DNA of 64,000 nt from NCBI RefSeq assembly GCF_003065485.1, contig NZ_CP026951.1:2480001-2544000 (forward strand). The letters run 5' to 3'. Under the pieces are notes generated by a model. That model searched no databases. It saw nothing but the letters and a program-made list of their open reading frames with translations, and had not been told where the DNA came from. This document shows positions 40,991 to 50,569 of this stretch, one piece after another. The first letter of the stretch is position 1, and each line of letters begins with the position of its first letter. The DNA is from Salinibacterium hongtaonis (lineage in GTDB: Bacteria; Actinomycetota; Actinomycetes; Actinomycetales; Microbacteriaceae). The translations under genes and the position numbers were made by a program.

Positions 40991-43900
40991 ACGCTGCGCA
41001 CCCGGCGGCGCGCCACGAGGCCAGCTCCCAACAACAAGAGCACCAGGCCGAGGGACGCCCAGGGGGCGGGCTCGATTCCGGTGCTGGCAAGAGCCACAGG
41101 CGTGACGGGGGGCAGGGCCGCAACAGCCGGGGCGGGCACGCTGAATTCGTACACACTAACGGTGCGGCTGGTTTGTCCGACGAAGACCAAGTGGTGCGGC
41201 CCTGGCGTGAGCGTCGGCATGAACGCCCAGTAGCCCGAATCAACCTTGCCTCCAACGACGGCGTAGGTTCCCAGCCACTGCGCGGTGCTGTAGACGTACA
41301 CGTCGGCGAAGCTGTCCAGCGGGTTCGTCCACGGCACGTTCTTGCCGAGCACGCTGTCGAGACCCCCGGGCAGCGGATGCACGGGCCACCCGTTGGCATC
41401 GATTTCGTCAAGGAGGCCATCCGTATCCGTTGCGGGGGCCGGGACCCGCGGACGGAGCGGATTGACCACGAGATCAACCGGAGCCGAGGTCGAGAACACG
41501 AAGCGCGGCTCCCCCGGGGTGAACTCGGCCGTGTAGACGTAGTTGCCACCGGCGAGCGCGAACGTGTTGATCTGGTAGCCACCTCCAACGACGGCGCCGG
41601 ACCCGATCGAAACCCCGTCCTCGAATAGCTCGATCGTGCCGACCGCCGTCGTCGGGGTCACCGTGCCGAAAATCGTGACACTCCTGCCCGCAGGAATCGC
41701 CACCAGATCATCCTCAATCGACACCGACACCGCTGTGGGCACCAGCGCATCCCAGGCCGCATAAACCGTCAGTGCTGCCGTGACGGGCGCCGAATCAGCC
41801 CACTCGGCTCCACCGGTCGGCGTCGTGAACCACCCCGCGAACGCATAGCCAGCGCGGGTCGGAACGGCAGGAACCGTTGCCGCCTGCCCATGACCGATCG
41901 TTTGGGACGCAACCGCAGAGCCGCCCTGCGCATCGAACGACACGACATAGGAATCGATCAACCAGCGCGCGTAGACCGTCACGTTGCCCGTGACCACTGC
42001 CGAGCCGTCCCATGCCGAGCCGCCGCTCGCGGCCGTGAACCACCCGACAAAGCTGTGATGGGAACGGATCGGAGCATCCGACGGCACGGATGCCCGGCCA
42101 CCATAAACAATCGTCTGCGACGGTTCAAAGCTGCCGCCGGCGCCCGTGTCGAAGGTCACCGTGTAGCTGTTGACCGTCCAGCGTGCGTAGACCGTCACAT
42201 CCGAGGTCACCGCGGCTGTCGCATCCCACGCCGTAGAGCCGGCCGCGCTCGTCATCCAGCCCGCGAACGAATAACCCGTGCGCGTCGGCGGCGTCGGCAC
42301 CGCTGCCGAATCGCCATGAGCGACCGTCTGCGACGCGACCGCAGTTCCATCATTCGAGTCGAACGACACCGTGTAGGTGTTGATCACCCAGCGCGCGTAA
42401 AGAGTCATCGGCCCCGTCACGGGTGCCGTTCTGCTCCACTCCGTCGTGCCGCCGGATGTAGTCACCCACCCCCAGAAGCGGTATCCCGACCTCGCGGGAG
42501 CGGCCGGCAGGCTGACCGTACTGCCGTGGGCGACCGTCTTCGACGAGACGGTACTTGCGCCTGGTCCGGTGTCGAATGAGACGGTGTAGGTGTCGGCTGT
42601 CCAGAGCGCGAACACGGTCGTGTCCGACGTCACTGGGGTGGAGGCGTTCCACACCGACGCGCCGCCCGCCGTCGTGAACCACCCACCGAACGTGTGCCCG
42701 AGGCGCGTCGGGAGGTCGACCGGCACAGCGGCTGTCGCGCCGTGAGTAACCGTCTGCGAAGGCACCGCACTGCCACCCGTGCCCGTGTCGAACGACACCG
42801 TGTAGGTAGTGAGTGCCCAGTGCGCGTAGAGCGTTGTCGGGCCGGTGACGGGGGTCGCTGCCGTCCACTCAGTGCCGCCCGATACGGCAGTGAACCAACC
42901 GGCGAAGGTGTAATTCGCTTTCGTCGGCGCCGCGGGGAGGGCGAGCGTCGAGCCCTCCGCGACCGCGACCGACGCGACGGGGCTCCCTCCCGTCGAGTCG
43001 AAGGTGATCGGATGCTCGGGCGCCTGCCAGCGGGCATGCCACGTGCTGGAGCTCAGCGCCGTCGTAGTCGCGAGTTGGCTTCCGCCCGTCTCCCCCGACC
43101 ACCAGCCCGCAAAGGTGAAACCCGCTCTGGTCGGCGCGGCGGGGACGGCCATTCCTGCCGCCGAGAGCGTGGCGGCGAGAACCCGCACACTGCCGGGGCC
43201 GCCGGAGCCGCCCGCATCGTTGAAACTCAGAACAAAGTTGTTGCCGGATACGGCCCCCACGACCGGACCGGTGATGGTTCCGCTGTTGCTCGCGGTCGAA
43301 CCGGCGGGGAAGGTGAGCCTTGCGTTCAGCACATTGAGGGTTCCCGCGTTGCTGAAGCTGCCCACGCCGTCTCGTGAGAACTGCACCACGGAGGTGACGC
43401 CGTCGTAGTCGTGCGCCGCGAGAAGGTTAACAACCGCGGTCGCGCCGATGGTGATGTCGACGGGGGCGTTGGGAATGCAGACGCCCCCGATGTCACTCGC
43501 CCACGCGCCGAGTGTCCCTCCACACCACAGGCGTCCGGCCACCCACACGTCTCCACTATTGATCCTGATCGTCGACGCTATTCCCTGTTCTCCTGCGCCG
43601 ATACCCATGCCCTGGTACGGCAGCGCGGCTCCGGCCCTCACCGTGCCACCATTGATGGTGATGGGCGGCGCGACCGCCGATGCTCCGCTCCCCAGCGCGG
43701 CCCCGATGTAGCCGCCCAGCGCCGTCACCGTGCCTCCATTGATGGTGACCAGTTCAGAGCCGGCGGGCGCGCTGTCGCCCGTGCCGATACCGGCACTGCG
43801 GTAGTCGCCATTCGCTTCAATGGTTCCGCCATTAATCGTGATAGCACCATTCGCTTGCCCGTGGCTGCCGCCGATTCCGGCCCCGCCGCCACCCCCATTT

Positions 43901-44268
43901 GCCCGGAGCACACCCGGGCCATTGATCGTGAGCGATGCCCCCACTGGCACCTCGATGCCTGCTTTGCCCCCCGCGCTTCCTGCCGCACCCGCACCCTGAA
44001 CGGTGAGGGTGAACCCGGCGAGGTCGAGCACAACGTCGTTCGGATTCGGAATCTCGACGCCCCCGCCGCTGATATCTGCACCGAGCACGACAGTGCCGCC
44101 GATGGTCAATGCCGATTGCAGATCGGCGTGCGTCGTGACCGCGGCGGCGGCAGCAGAAGCAGGGCGCGATGCTGCGTCACTCAGGATTCCGGCGCATACG
44201 AGGATTGCGACTATCGCGCTCGCGACAAGACGTGAAATGGCGCGTCGCGCCGAAGTCGACAAAGTCAT
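40987..44268 (-). CDS. LASTG-anchored InlB-repeat surface protein
   Basis: A 1093-residue secreted protein. Residues about 10-43 form a signal peptide. Residues 45-330 are a beta-helix-like part (VTINGGTVTALGG, ITINGGTIEANGD). There is a degenerate repeat at about 345-418 and six Listeria-Bacteroides (InlB B) repeats at 419-842, each about 70 residues with FDTG...VSFDxx, GWFTxxxGG and VYARW. An Ig-like part and a shared juxtamembrane domain (LDSFADVYVYSTAQWLG...PHHLVFVGQT) follow. LASTG at about 1060-1064 plus a helix and basic tail form a sortase-like sorting signal. It resembles the protein at 26602-28929 at both ends. Confidence 0.88.
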   Translation of the reverse strand: MTLSTSARRAISRLVASAIVAILVCAGILSDAASRPASAAAAAVTTHADLQSALTIGGTVVLGADISGGGVEIPNPNDVVLDLAGFTLTVQGAGAAGSAGGKAGIEVPVGASLTINGPGVLRANGGGGGAGIGGSHGQANGAITINGGTIEANGDYRSAGIGTGDSAPAGSELVTINGGTVTALGGYIGAALGSGASAVAPPITINGGTVRAGAALPYQGMGIGAGEQGIASTIRINSGDVWVAGRLWCGGTLGAWASDIGGVCIPNAPVDITIGATAVVNLLAAHDYDGVTSVVQFSRDGVGSFSNAGTLNVLNARLTFPAGSTASNSGTITGPVVGAVSGNNFVLSFNDAGGSGGPGSVRVLAATLSAAGMAVPAAPTRAGFTFAGWWSGETGGSQLATTTALSSSTWHARWQAPEHPITFDSTGGSPVASVAVAEGSTLALPAAPTKANYTFAGWFTAVSGGTEWTAATPVTGPTTLYAHWALTTYTVSFDTGTGGSAVPSQTVTHGATAAVPVDLPTRLGHTFGGWFTTAGGASVWNASTPVTSDTTVFALWTADTYTVSFDTGPGASTVSSKTVAHGSTVSLPAAPARSGYRFWGWVTTSGGTTEWSRTAPVTGPMTLYARWVINTYTVSFDSNDGTAVASQTVAHGDSAAVPTPPTRTGYSFAGWMTSAAGSTAWDATAAVTSDVTVYARWTVNSYTVTFDTGAGGSFEPSQTIVYGGRASVPSDAPIRSHHSFVGWFTAASGGSAWDGSAVVTGNVTVYARWLIDSYVVSFDAQGGSAVASQTIGHGQAATVPAVPTRAGYAFAGWFTTPTGGAEWADSAPVTAALTVYAAWDALVPTAVSVSIEDDLVAIPAGRSVTIFGTVTPTTAVGTIELFEDGVSIGSGAVVGGGYQINTFALAGGNYVYTAEFTPGEPRFVFSTSAPVDLVVNPLRPRVPAPATDTDGLLDEIDANGWPVHPLPGGLDSVLGKNVPWTNPLDSFADVYVYSTAQWLGTYAVVGGKVDSGYWAFMPTLTPGPHHLVFVGQTSRTVSVYEFSVPAPAVAALPPVTPVALASTGIEPAPWASLGLVLLLLGAGLVARRRVRSV
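41743..43014 (-). repeat. Six InlB B-type (Listeria-Bacteroides) repeats
   Basis: Six coding units of about 210 bases (69 to 72 residues), aligned on VSFDTG, GWFT and VYARW motifs. They diverge enough not to be recent copies at the DNA level. They probably form a stalk holding the N-terminal domain away from the cell. Confidence 0.88.
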
Positions 44269-44303
44269 GCCACCAGCACAGCGGTTGCATGCCTCCGAGC
44301 CTA

Positions 44304-44317
44304 GGGAGGCAACTCCC
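44304..44317. promoter_or_regulatory. Shared surface-protein palindrome, copy 2
   Basis: GGGAG-GCAA-CTCCC inside TAGGGAGGCAACTCCCCAA lies 36-49 bases upstream of the start at 44268. It is the fully palindromic version of the element at 28968-28981. A 7-base hairpin (TGCCTCC/GGAGGCA, 44290-44311) overlaps it. Confidence 0.55.
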
Positions 44318-44352
44318 CAACTAGCGAAATACGTCGAACAGCGGCCCCTGGC

Positions 44353-45507
44353 TCAGGCGCGAGCGTCGCGGGGACGAGGTCGCACCGGCGCAACATCCGT
44401 ATCGTCCCAGGCCTTGATGATCGCCCAGGCCACTGCGGCGATCGGCACGGCGAGGAAGGCTCCGATGATGCCGGCGAGCACGGTGCCCACCGTGAGTGCC
44501 ACCAGAATGACGATCGGATGGAGCTTGAGCGACTTGCCGAGAACCTGCGGCGACAAGAAGTTGCCTTCGAGCTGGTTAACTCCGATGACTATGGCGACGA
44601 CGATAAGAGCCGTCGTCAGGTCATTGGTGACGAGGGCGACGAGGGCGGCGATCGTGCCCGTAACCGTGGCACCCACGATGGGGATGAACGCACCGACGAA
44701 CACGAGAAGTGCCAGCGGCATCGCCAACGGAACCTGCAAAATCCACAGGCCGAGGCCAATCACGATTGCATCTACCGCCGCGACTATCGCGGTGCCGCGA
44801 ACATAGCCGCCGAGCACGCCCACGGCGCTGTTGCCGATGCGAGCCGCCCTGGAACGCTGCCGCGGCCGAAGCCCTCGGGTGACAAACTCCCACAGGAACG
44901 GGCCTTCCTTGAGAAAGTAAAACAGCAGAACGAGCATCAGCACGAGACTTGTGACGACCTCGATGGCGTTACCCACGCCCGCGATGGCTCCCGAACTGAA
45001 TTCGGGGCTTGTGAGAAACTTCACGACCGAATCTCGAAGCTCCTCGAGGCGAGACGTATCGATGCCCAGAGGGCTTGACTTCAAGAAATCCTGCACGGCA
45101 TCGAGACCGTCACTCACCGACTTCACGAGTTTGGGCCATTCGCTGCGCACCCCGAAAACCACCAGGGTGATGATGCCGCCCAGCACGGCTAGCCCCGCAA
45201 ACAAGGCGATCCAGGTTGCCAGCAGCGCTGGAACTCTGTGCCGCACCATCCACGAAACGAGGGGCCGAACGGCCGAGGAGATGATGAGGGCAAGGACCAC
45301 CGGAACCACGACGACCGTAAGCCGAACGGCGACCACGACCACGAGCGCAACGACCGCAATGACCAGAAGCACCTGGGCGCTGCGGATGCCCGCCCGGCCG
45401 AGCGAATCGATCCACAGGGGCCGCGGGGTATCCAGTAATACGGCGCGGTCTCCGGGGGAGAGATCGAGATCGCTGGGAGGCGCCGGCTTCTGCTTGCTCA
45501 GTCTCAT
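44353..45507 (-). CDS. AI-2E family transporter
   Basis: A 384-residue integral membrane protein with about eight helices: a cluster (VLLVIAVVALVVVVAVRLTV), a soluble helical segment (KLVKSVSDGLDAVQDFLKS) and a C-terminal cluster with GNFLSPQVLGKSLKLHPIV, the signature of the AI-2E/PerM family. Members export autoinducer-2 or exchange ions; the activity here is unknown. Start chosen at MRLSKQ. It lies 84 bases upstream of the surface protein gene, same strand. Confidence 0.87.
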   Translation of the reverse strand: MRLSKQKPAPPSDLDLSPGDRAVLLDTPRPLWIDSLGRAGIRSAQVLLVIAVVALVVVVAVRLTVVVVPVVLALIISSAVRPLVSWMVRHRVPALLATWIALFAGLAVLGGIITLVVFGVRSEWPKLVKSVSDGLDAVQDFLKSSPLGIDTSRLEELRDSVVKFLTSPEFSSGAIAGVGNAIEVVTSLVLMLVLLFYFLKEGPFLWEFVTRGLRPRQRSRAARIGNSAVGVLGGYVRGTAIVAAVDAIVIGLGLWILQVPLAMPLALLVFVGAFIPIVGATVTGTIAALVALVTNDLTTALIVVAIVIGVNQLEGNFLSPQVLGKSLKLHPIVILVALTVGTVLAGIIGAFLAVPIAAVAWAIIKAWDDTDVAPVRPRPRDARA

Positions 45508-45571
45508 GCGGCACACGGTAGCCCCGACCGCGGCTCAGCGGGGAAAACTGGTGACGCTTGGGGCGAGCGCG

Positions 45572-46552
45572 CTAAACGTCGATCGTCACGGTGGCCGTGC
45601 CGCCTTCGCCGCCAACGACGCGAGAAACGCAGCACGACATCTTGGCGCGTGCCTCCTTTTGCCGGTCGCTGTAGAACACGTCCCGGTGATCGATCGAGCC
45701 CTCAAGCTCAAGCACTCGCACCTCACAGAGCCCGCATTCGCCCTTGCGGCAGTCGAACATCATGTCGACCCCCTCGTCCTCGAGCACCTCAAGCATTGAC
45801 CTGCCAGAGGGCACGAGCGCCTCGACACCAAGGCGCGGGATGCGCACCGTGAAGTTCTCCGGCGCGAACCAGCCGCTATTGCCAAACGTCTCGTAACGGA
45901 GCCGGGTGGCATCAAGGCCGCGGCCCTGCCAGCGGCGGCGCACGGCATCCATCAGCCGGATGGGCCCACACATGTAGAGCTCGGTCGATTCGTCGAGGCC
46001 ATCGATGAAAGCGGCGACATCGAGGGATGTCCCTTCGTCGTCAATGTGCACGTCGAGACGGTCGCCGTGGATGCCGCGGAGCCGATCCAGGTAGGCCATC
46101 GCCCGGCGGCTGCGCGCCACGTAGACAAAACGGTAGTCGGCTCCGAGCCGGGCGAGCACACTGCCCATTCCGACGAGGGCCGTGATGCCCACGCCTCCGG
46201 CGAGCACCACATACTTTTTAGCGCCCACCCGTAGGGGAAAGTTCTGCAGCGGCTGCGTCACCTCAAGCACCTCGCCCGCTCGCAGCGCGTGCATGAACAG
46301 CGAGCCGCCCCTCGACTGGGGCGCTCGCATCACGCTGATGGCAAGGAGATCGCCCGACGCGCTCGAATCCACAATCGAATAGGAGCGCCGGTGCCGCTCC
46401 GCGCCAATCGTGACCATCACGTCGAGATGGCTGCCCGGCGCTGCCACGACGGGCAGGCTCGGGCGCAGCTCGATGCGCTGGATGCCCTCGGCGACTTCTT
46501 CGACCGCCTGCACGCTTGCGGTTTGCCGGGTTTCGATATTGGTTGCCGCCAT
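45572..46552 (-). CDS. Oxidoreductase of a two-component oxygenase, VanB/PDR type
   Basis: A 326-residue reductase with an FMN/NAD(P) flavodoxin-reductase-like part (HRRSYSIVDSS near residue 55; VVLAGGVGITALVGM near 112) and a C-terminal plant-type [2Fe-2S] ferredoxin domain (CRKGECGLCEV, then MSCCVSRV). It would feed electrons to the Rieske oxygenase, whose gene ends 11 bases upstream. Layout matches vanillate demethylase reductase; the true substrate is open. Confidence 0.87.
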   Translation of the reverse strand: MAATNIETRQTASVQAVEEVAEGIQRIELRPSLPVVAAPGSHLDVMVTIGAERHRRSYSIVDSSASGDLLAISVMRAPQSRGGSLFMHALRAGEVLEVTQPLQNFPLRVGAKKYVVLAGGVGITALVGMGSVLARLGADYRFVYVARSRRAMAYLDRLRGIHGDRLDVHIDDEGTSLDVAAFIDGLDESTELYMCGPIRLMDAVRRRWQGRGLDATRLRYETFGNSGWFAPENFTVRIPRLGVEALVPSGRSMLEVLEDEGVDMMFDCRKGECGLCEVRVLELEGSIDHRDVFYSDRQKEARAKMSCCVSRVVGGEGGTATVTIDV

Positions 46553-46563
46553 GATCGCGCCGC

Positions 46564-47676
46564 CTACCCTGCCGAGAGGGGACGGCCCTCTGCCTGCAGC
46601 ATCCGCTCAAGAAGCCGGCGAACCCAGAGTCCGCCCGAGTCGATGTTGAGGTTGTAGAACTCGTAGTCGGGGTTGGCGTCGATCGCGGCCTGCTGCGCCT
46701 CGAGCATGGCCTCGTCCTCGCCGAACACTCCGAAAACTCCGTTGCGCAACTGCGTGGTGATGAGCTGGCTTTCGAGGCGATAGTTGCGCATGAATGCCCA
46801 GAAGTAGTGGCTCGTTCGCGCGGACTCCGGCGTGATCGTGTTCATCACATAGCCATTGACGCCCTGGCTGCGGTCGCCCTCCGGAGCACCCGTTCCCGCC
46901 TTGGCGACTCCCACGTCGATGCAGATCGTCGAAGGGCCCTCGAAGTGGATGATCTGCCAGCGGTCGACCTTGCCCTCGAAGCCCGGAAACTTGTCGCGCA
47001 TGTTCTTGCGCCAAAAGGGCGGGGCATCGATGTTCAGCATCCAGCGCGTGACGGTGACGCGATTGCCCTCGTGCGTAACGACAAACTCCGACTCGCTGAG
47101 CTCCTCCTGGCCGATGCTGGAGCTGTGCACGAACTCCTCATGGGTGAGGTCCATGAGGTTGTCGAGCACAAGCTGATAGTTGCACTTGGCGTGGATCGTG
47201 AGGCCGTCGCCTGCCCACTCATCAGAGCTCATCTGACTCATGTCGGGCACCGTTGCCGGGTCGGCGAGTGTCGGGTCGCCGAGCCACACCCACACGTAGC
47301 GATAGCGCTCGACAACGGGAAACGATGGCACGGTCGCGCTGGGGTTAATCGTCTCCTGCGCGGGCATCGAGACGCAGCGCCCCGCACCGTTGTAGACGAT
47401 GCCGTGGTACGGGCATTGAATCTTGTCGCCGTCGAGAACCTTGCCGAGCGATAGCGGTGCAAGGCGGTGCCAGCAGGCGTCGGCTAGCGCGATGGGCGTG
47501 CCGTCTTCTGCGCGGTAAAGAGCGAGCTTGCGATCGGCGATCGTGCGGGCGAGCGGCTTGCGGGTGACCTCGTGATCCCAGGCCGCGACATACCAGGCGT
47601 TGAGCGGGTAGTTGAAAATCTTGGCTGTTGCCGAGCTCTCGGTGGCGAGAGCGTGGGCGGGGGCAGTGGATGTCAT
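46564..47676 (-). CDS. Rieske oxygenase alpha subunit, VanA-like
   Basis: A 370-residue oxygenase. Rieske motif C-W-H then C-P-Y-H (LADACWHRLAPLSLG and IQCPYHG, residues about 60-95) and the iron-binding part (DLTHEEFVHSS near 155-165) are as in VanA, dicamba and toluate-type O-demethylases. ATG 47676 follows an AAAGAGGTGACC ribosome site. It diverges from the PadR gene across a perfect 9-base operator. O-demethylation of an aromatic methyl ether is the likely reaction; vanillate is plausible because the regulator layout resembles VanR. Confidence 0.87.
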   Translation of the reverse strand: MTSTAPAHALATESSATAKIFNYPLNAWYVAAWDHEVTRKPLARTIADRKLALYRAEDGTPIALADACWHRLAPLSLGKVLDGDKIQCPYHGIVYNGAGRCVSMPAQETINPSATVPSFPVVERYRYVWVWLGDPTLADPATVPDMSQMSSDEWAGDGLTIHAKCNYQLVLDNLMDLTHEEFVHSSSIGQEELSESEFVVTHEGNRVTVTRWMLNIDAPPFWRKNMRDKFPGFEGKVDRWQIIHFEGPSTICIDVGVAKAGTGAPEGDRSQGVNGYVMNTITPESARTSHYFWAFMRNYRLESQLITTQLRNGVFGVFGEDEAMLEAQQAAIDANPDYEFYNLNIDSGGLWVRRLLERMLQAEGRPLSAG

Positions 47677-47705
47677 GGTCACCTCTTTGTGATCGAAAAC
47701 GTCCA

Positions 47706-47727
47706 ACTACCTATGGAGATAGGTAGT
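47706..47727. promoter_or_regulatory. PadR/VanR-type operator
   Basis: ACTACCTAT-GGAG-ATAGGTAGT is a perfect 9-base inverted repeat with a 4-base spacer in the divergent vanA-like/padR region. Corynebacterium VanR, a PadR repressor, binds an operator of the same 10-4-10 architecture, so this is probably the site for the neighbouring PadR. Confidence 0.72.
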
Positions 47728-47803
47728 GGTAGGTTCACGATAGCCCCACGACCCAGAAAAACGCAACGACCCCAGTCGGCATCGCACCGCAAAGGAACGA
47801 AGC

Positions 47804-48385
47804 ATGAGCCTCCGCCACGCCATCCTCGCCCTGCTCACCGTCGAACCCATGACCGGATACGACCTCTTCAAACACTTCGAATCATCCGTCGGCTACGTGT
47901 GGCATGCCCCAGATTCGCAGCTCTACCCCATGCTTCGACGCATGGAAGACGAGGGGCTCGTCGATGGCGAAGAGGTCTCGTGGGGGCAACGCGGCAAAAA
48001 GCGCCGCTACACCGCAACGGCTGCGGGGATTGCTGAGTTTCGCCAGTGGATGAACACCCCACTCGAATACACGCGCGAGAGAGACCCCATCCACCTCAAG
48101 GCCGCCTACTTCGAGTGGGCGGAGCCGGAATCCGCCCGCGCACAGATGCTTGCTCACCGCGATCACTTTGCCGAGCGCCTCGCCCAGTGGCAGCTCAAAG
48201 TGCACGAAATCGATACGGGGACGAGCCCCATGCTCACCAAACGCCTCGCCTCGATCCCCGCGGAGGAGCATGCGGCGACAGTGGCATTCAAGCGCTTCAC
48301 CTATGAAGGAATGATCGCCCACGCCCAACAAGAGATTGAGTGGGCCGAGCGCGGGCTGGCGCTCATCGACCAACTGGCGCACTAG
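47804..48385 (+). CDS. PadR family regulator (VanR-like)
   Basis: A 193-residue repressor with the PadR winged helix (HAILALLTVEPMTGYDLFKH, SQLYPMLRRMEDEGLV, KRRYTATAAG, residues 3-75) and the C-terminal helical AphA-like dimer domain (about 90-185). It is divergent from the Rieske oxygenase gene across the operator at 47706-47727. It most likely responds to an aromatic acid. Confidence 0.9.
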   Translation: MSLRHAILALLTVEPMTGYDLFKHFESSVGYVWHAPDSQLYPMLRRMEDEGLVDGEEVSWGQRGKKRRYTATAAGIAEFRQWMNTPLEYTRERDPIHLKAAYFEWAEPESARAQMLAHRDHFAERLAQWQLKVHEIDTGTSPMLTKRLASIPAEEHAATVAFKRFTYEGMIAHAQQEIEWAERGLALIDQLAH

Positions 48386-48433
48386 CGCCGCACTCAGGCG
48401 CACGCCGACCCCCAACGGCACGGGTTAACGCGA

Positions 48434-48461
48434 AATGGCCGGCCCAGAGGGGCCGGCCATT
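48434..48461. terminator. Strong bidirectional terminator
   Basis: AATGGCCGGCCC (48434-48445) pairs with GGGCCGGCCATT (48450-48461) around a 4-base loop. The A/T flanks on both sides make it work in both directions, for the padR gene (+) and katA (-). Confidence 0.88.
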
Positions 48462-48476
48462 CGTTATGCGTGGTGC

Positions 48477-49970
48477 TTAGACGGCGGTGCCGACGGGCTC
48501 TGCAGCCTCGTTGGCGGTCTGGTCGCCGTGGCCGACCGCAGCGGCGATTGTGGCGCCCAGGGTCGAGTCGACGGAGGTCCAGTACCAGATGAAGCGAGCC
48601 TTGATCACGTCGATCGTGAGGGCGCTGTACTGGCCGATGAGCGTCTCGTGGAAGCGAGCCTTCGACTCGTCGGTGAACACCTCGCGGTAGAGGGTTCCCG
48701 CCTGGCCGAAGTCGTCGTCTTCGGAGTGAAGGGTCTGCGCGGCGCGGATGAGCTCGCCGTCAGACTCCCAGCCACCCTCGCCGGCAACGGCCGGGTCAGC
48801 AACGGGGGTGCCGAACGAGTTCGGCACGTAGACGGGGACCGTCTCTGCGTTGAACTGGTACTGCATCTGGCCCTCGTGCTGGTAGTTGCGCGCCTCGGAT
48901 GCGTGCGGCTGGTTCACCGGCAGCTGGTTGTAGTTTGCGCCGATGCGGTTGCGCTGGGCATCCGGGTAAGCGAAAACGCGCGCCATGAGCATCTTGTCCG
49001 GGCTGATGTCGATGCCGGGGACGAGGTTCGACGGCGAGAATGCCGCCTGCTCGATCTCGGCGAAGAAGTTGCGCGGGTTGCGGTTGAGCGTGAAGTGACC
49101 GACCGGAATGAGCGGGTAGTCCTGGTGCGACCAGGTCTTGGTCATGTCGAACGGGTTGAAGCGGTAGGTCTTGGCGTCCTCGTAGGGCATGACCTGAACC
49201 GAGACATCCCACGTCGGGTAATCGCCGTTGGCGATTGCCTCGAACAGGTCGCGACGGTAGTAGTCAGCGTCGGCACCGGCGATGCGCTCGGCCTCTGCGG
49301 CCTCCATGAGCTCAACGCCCAGGCGGGACTTGAAGTGGTACTGAACCCAGAATCGCTCACCCTCGGCGTTGATCCACTGGTAGGTGTGCGATCCGTAGCC
49401 GTTGAGGTGACGCCACGACTTGGAGATACCGCGGTCACCCATGAGGTACGTGACCTGGTGGGCCGACTCGGGCGAGAGGGTCCAGAAGTCCCACTGTGCG
49501 TCTGCGTTGCGGAGGCCCGTTGCGCCCATGCGCTTCTGCGAGTGGATGAAGTCGGGGAACTTCATGCCGTCGCGAAGGAAGAAGACGGGGGTGTTGTTGC
49601 CGACGACGTCGTAGTTGCCCTCGGTCGTGTAGAAGCGAAGCGCGAATCCGCGAACGTCGCGCCAGGTGTCGGGCGAGCCCTGCTCGCCGGCGACGGAGGA
49701 GAAACGCAGAAGCGTCTCGCTCGTGGCGCCGGGCTGGAAGACAGCCGCCTTCGTGTACTTGGACACGTCTTCGGTGACGGTGAATTCACCGAATGCTCCG
49801 CCGCCCTTGGCGTGGGGGTTGCGCTCCGGCACGCGCTCGCGGTTGAACGATGCGAGCTTCTCTACGAGAAAACGGTCGTGCAGTGCGGTGATTCCATCGG
49901 GACCGTTCGTGAGCGAAAACTCATCGCTCGCGATCGGCGCTCCGGCCTGGGTGGTCGTGTAATTGCTCAC
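48477..49970 (-). CDS. katA: Monofunctional heme catalase
   Basis: A 497-residue catalase. Distal His region [14 protein letters not shown], Asn loop [13 protein letters not shown], and proximal heme-Tyr motif [17 protein letters not shown] are all present. The GTG at 49970 follows an AAGGAG ribosome site, so the longer reading frame upstream is not used. It follows furA by 37 bases as a furA-katA operon. It degrades hydrogen peroxide in the cytoplasm. Confidence 0.95.
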   Translation of the reverse strand: MSNYTTTQAGAPIASDEFSLTNGPDGITALHDRFLVEKLASFNRERVPERNPHAKGGGAFGEFTVTEDVSKYTKAAVFQPGATSETLLRFSSVAGEQGSPDTWRDVRGFALRFYTTEGNYDVVGNNTPVFFLRDGMKFPDFIHSQKRMGATGLRNADAQWDFWTLSPESAHQVTYLMGDRGISKSWRHLNGYGSHTYQWINAEGERFWVQYHFKSRLGVELMEAAEAERIAGADADYYRRDLFEAIANGDYPTWDVSVQVMPYEDAKTYRFNPFDMTKTWSHQDYPLIPVGHFTLNRNPRNFFAEIEQAAFSPSNLVPGIDISPDKMLMARVFAYPDAQRNRIGANYNQLPVNQPHASEARNYQHEGQMQYQFNAETVPVYVPNSFGTPVADPAVAGEGGWESDGELIRAAQTLHSEDDDFGQAGTLYREVFTDESKARFHETLIGQYSALTIDVIKARFIWYWTSVDSTLGATIAAAVGHGDQTANEAAEPVGTAV

Positions 49971-50007
49971 GAGTACTCCTTGGTTGTTGTTGTGGACGTT
50001 GAAAGAA

Positions 50008-50433
50008 TTAGGCAGCGCAGGCGGGGCATAGGCCCCAGAAGGTGACCTCGGCTGTGTCGACGGTGAACCCGTGATCGGCTGAGGGGGTGAGGCAGGGAGC
50101 GTGCCCAACCGTGCATTCAACATCTGCAACAGCACCGCACTGGCGGCACACGATGTGATGGTGATTGTCACCGTGCTGCAACTCGTAGAGGGCAGACGAT
50201 CCCGCCGGCTCGATCTTGCGCAGAAGACCGGCGGTGGTCAGCGCCGCGAGGACCCCATACACAGCCTGGAGTGAGGTGCTCGCCAGGTCCTGACGCACAA
50301 TGCCGTAGATCGTGTCGGCATCGGCGTGGGGCTTCTCTTCGAGGGCACGCAGCACGGCAAGACGGGGCTCGGTCACTTTGAGACCGGCACCGCGGATGCT
50401 GTCGATGAGCATCTCTGTTCTGGCCGTGTGCAT
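50008..50433 (-). CDS. furA: Fur-family regulator FurA/PerR-like
   Basis: A 141-residue regulator with winged helix ([20 protein letters not shown], then [20 protein letters not shown]), [10 protein letters not shown] metal site and two CxxC motifs (CRQCG, CPACA). Its position in front of a catalase is that of the oxidative-stress-sensing FurA proteins. An AT-rich palindrome lies at 50449-50471, probably its own operator. Confidence 0.9.
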   Translation of the reverse strand: MHTARTEMLIDSIRGAGLKVTEPRLAVLRALEEKPHADADTIYGIVRQDLASTSLQAVYGVLAALTTAGLLRKIEPAGSSALYELQHGDNHHHIVCRQCGAVADVECTVGHAPCLTPSADHGFTVDTAEVTFWGLCPACAA

Positions 50434-50448
50434 GCATCCATTCTAGGC

Positions 50449-50471
50449 TTATTTTGAGTAATTCAAAATAA
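50449..50471. promoter_or_regulatory. Fur/PerR-type palindrome upstream of furA
   Basis: TTATTTTGA-N5-TCAAAATAA (50449-50457 and 50463-50471) is a perfect 9-base dyad with a 5-base centre, 16 bases upstream of the furA start and very AT-rich against the local GC. It is the likely autoregulatory site for furA-katA. Confidence 0.72.
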
Positions 50472-50569
50472 GGATGTCCTAACCTTTGGCGAATACGCAG
50501 GGAGTTGCCAGCCCTCACCCGCAGCTAGACTGAAACCACCCCATCCGTGCGACGTCTTTGGAGTTCCAG

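Noticed and set aside
46564-47676. Assigning the Rieske gene firmly as vanA
   Set aside because: VanA-like enzymes act on many methoxy-aromatics and no vanillate transporter is adjacent; the symbol was left out.
48435-50045. 536-residue open frame opposite katA
   Set aside because: Mirrors the catalase codons; has no start signal or recognisable motif, and the catalase is complete.
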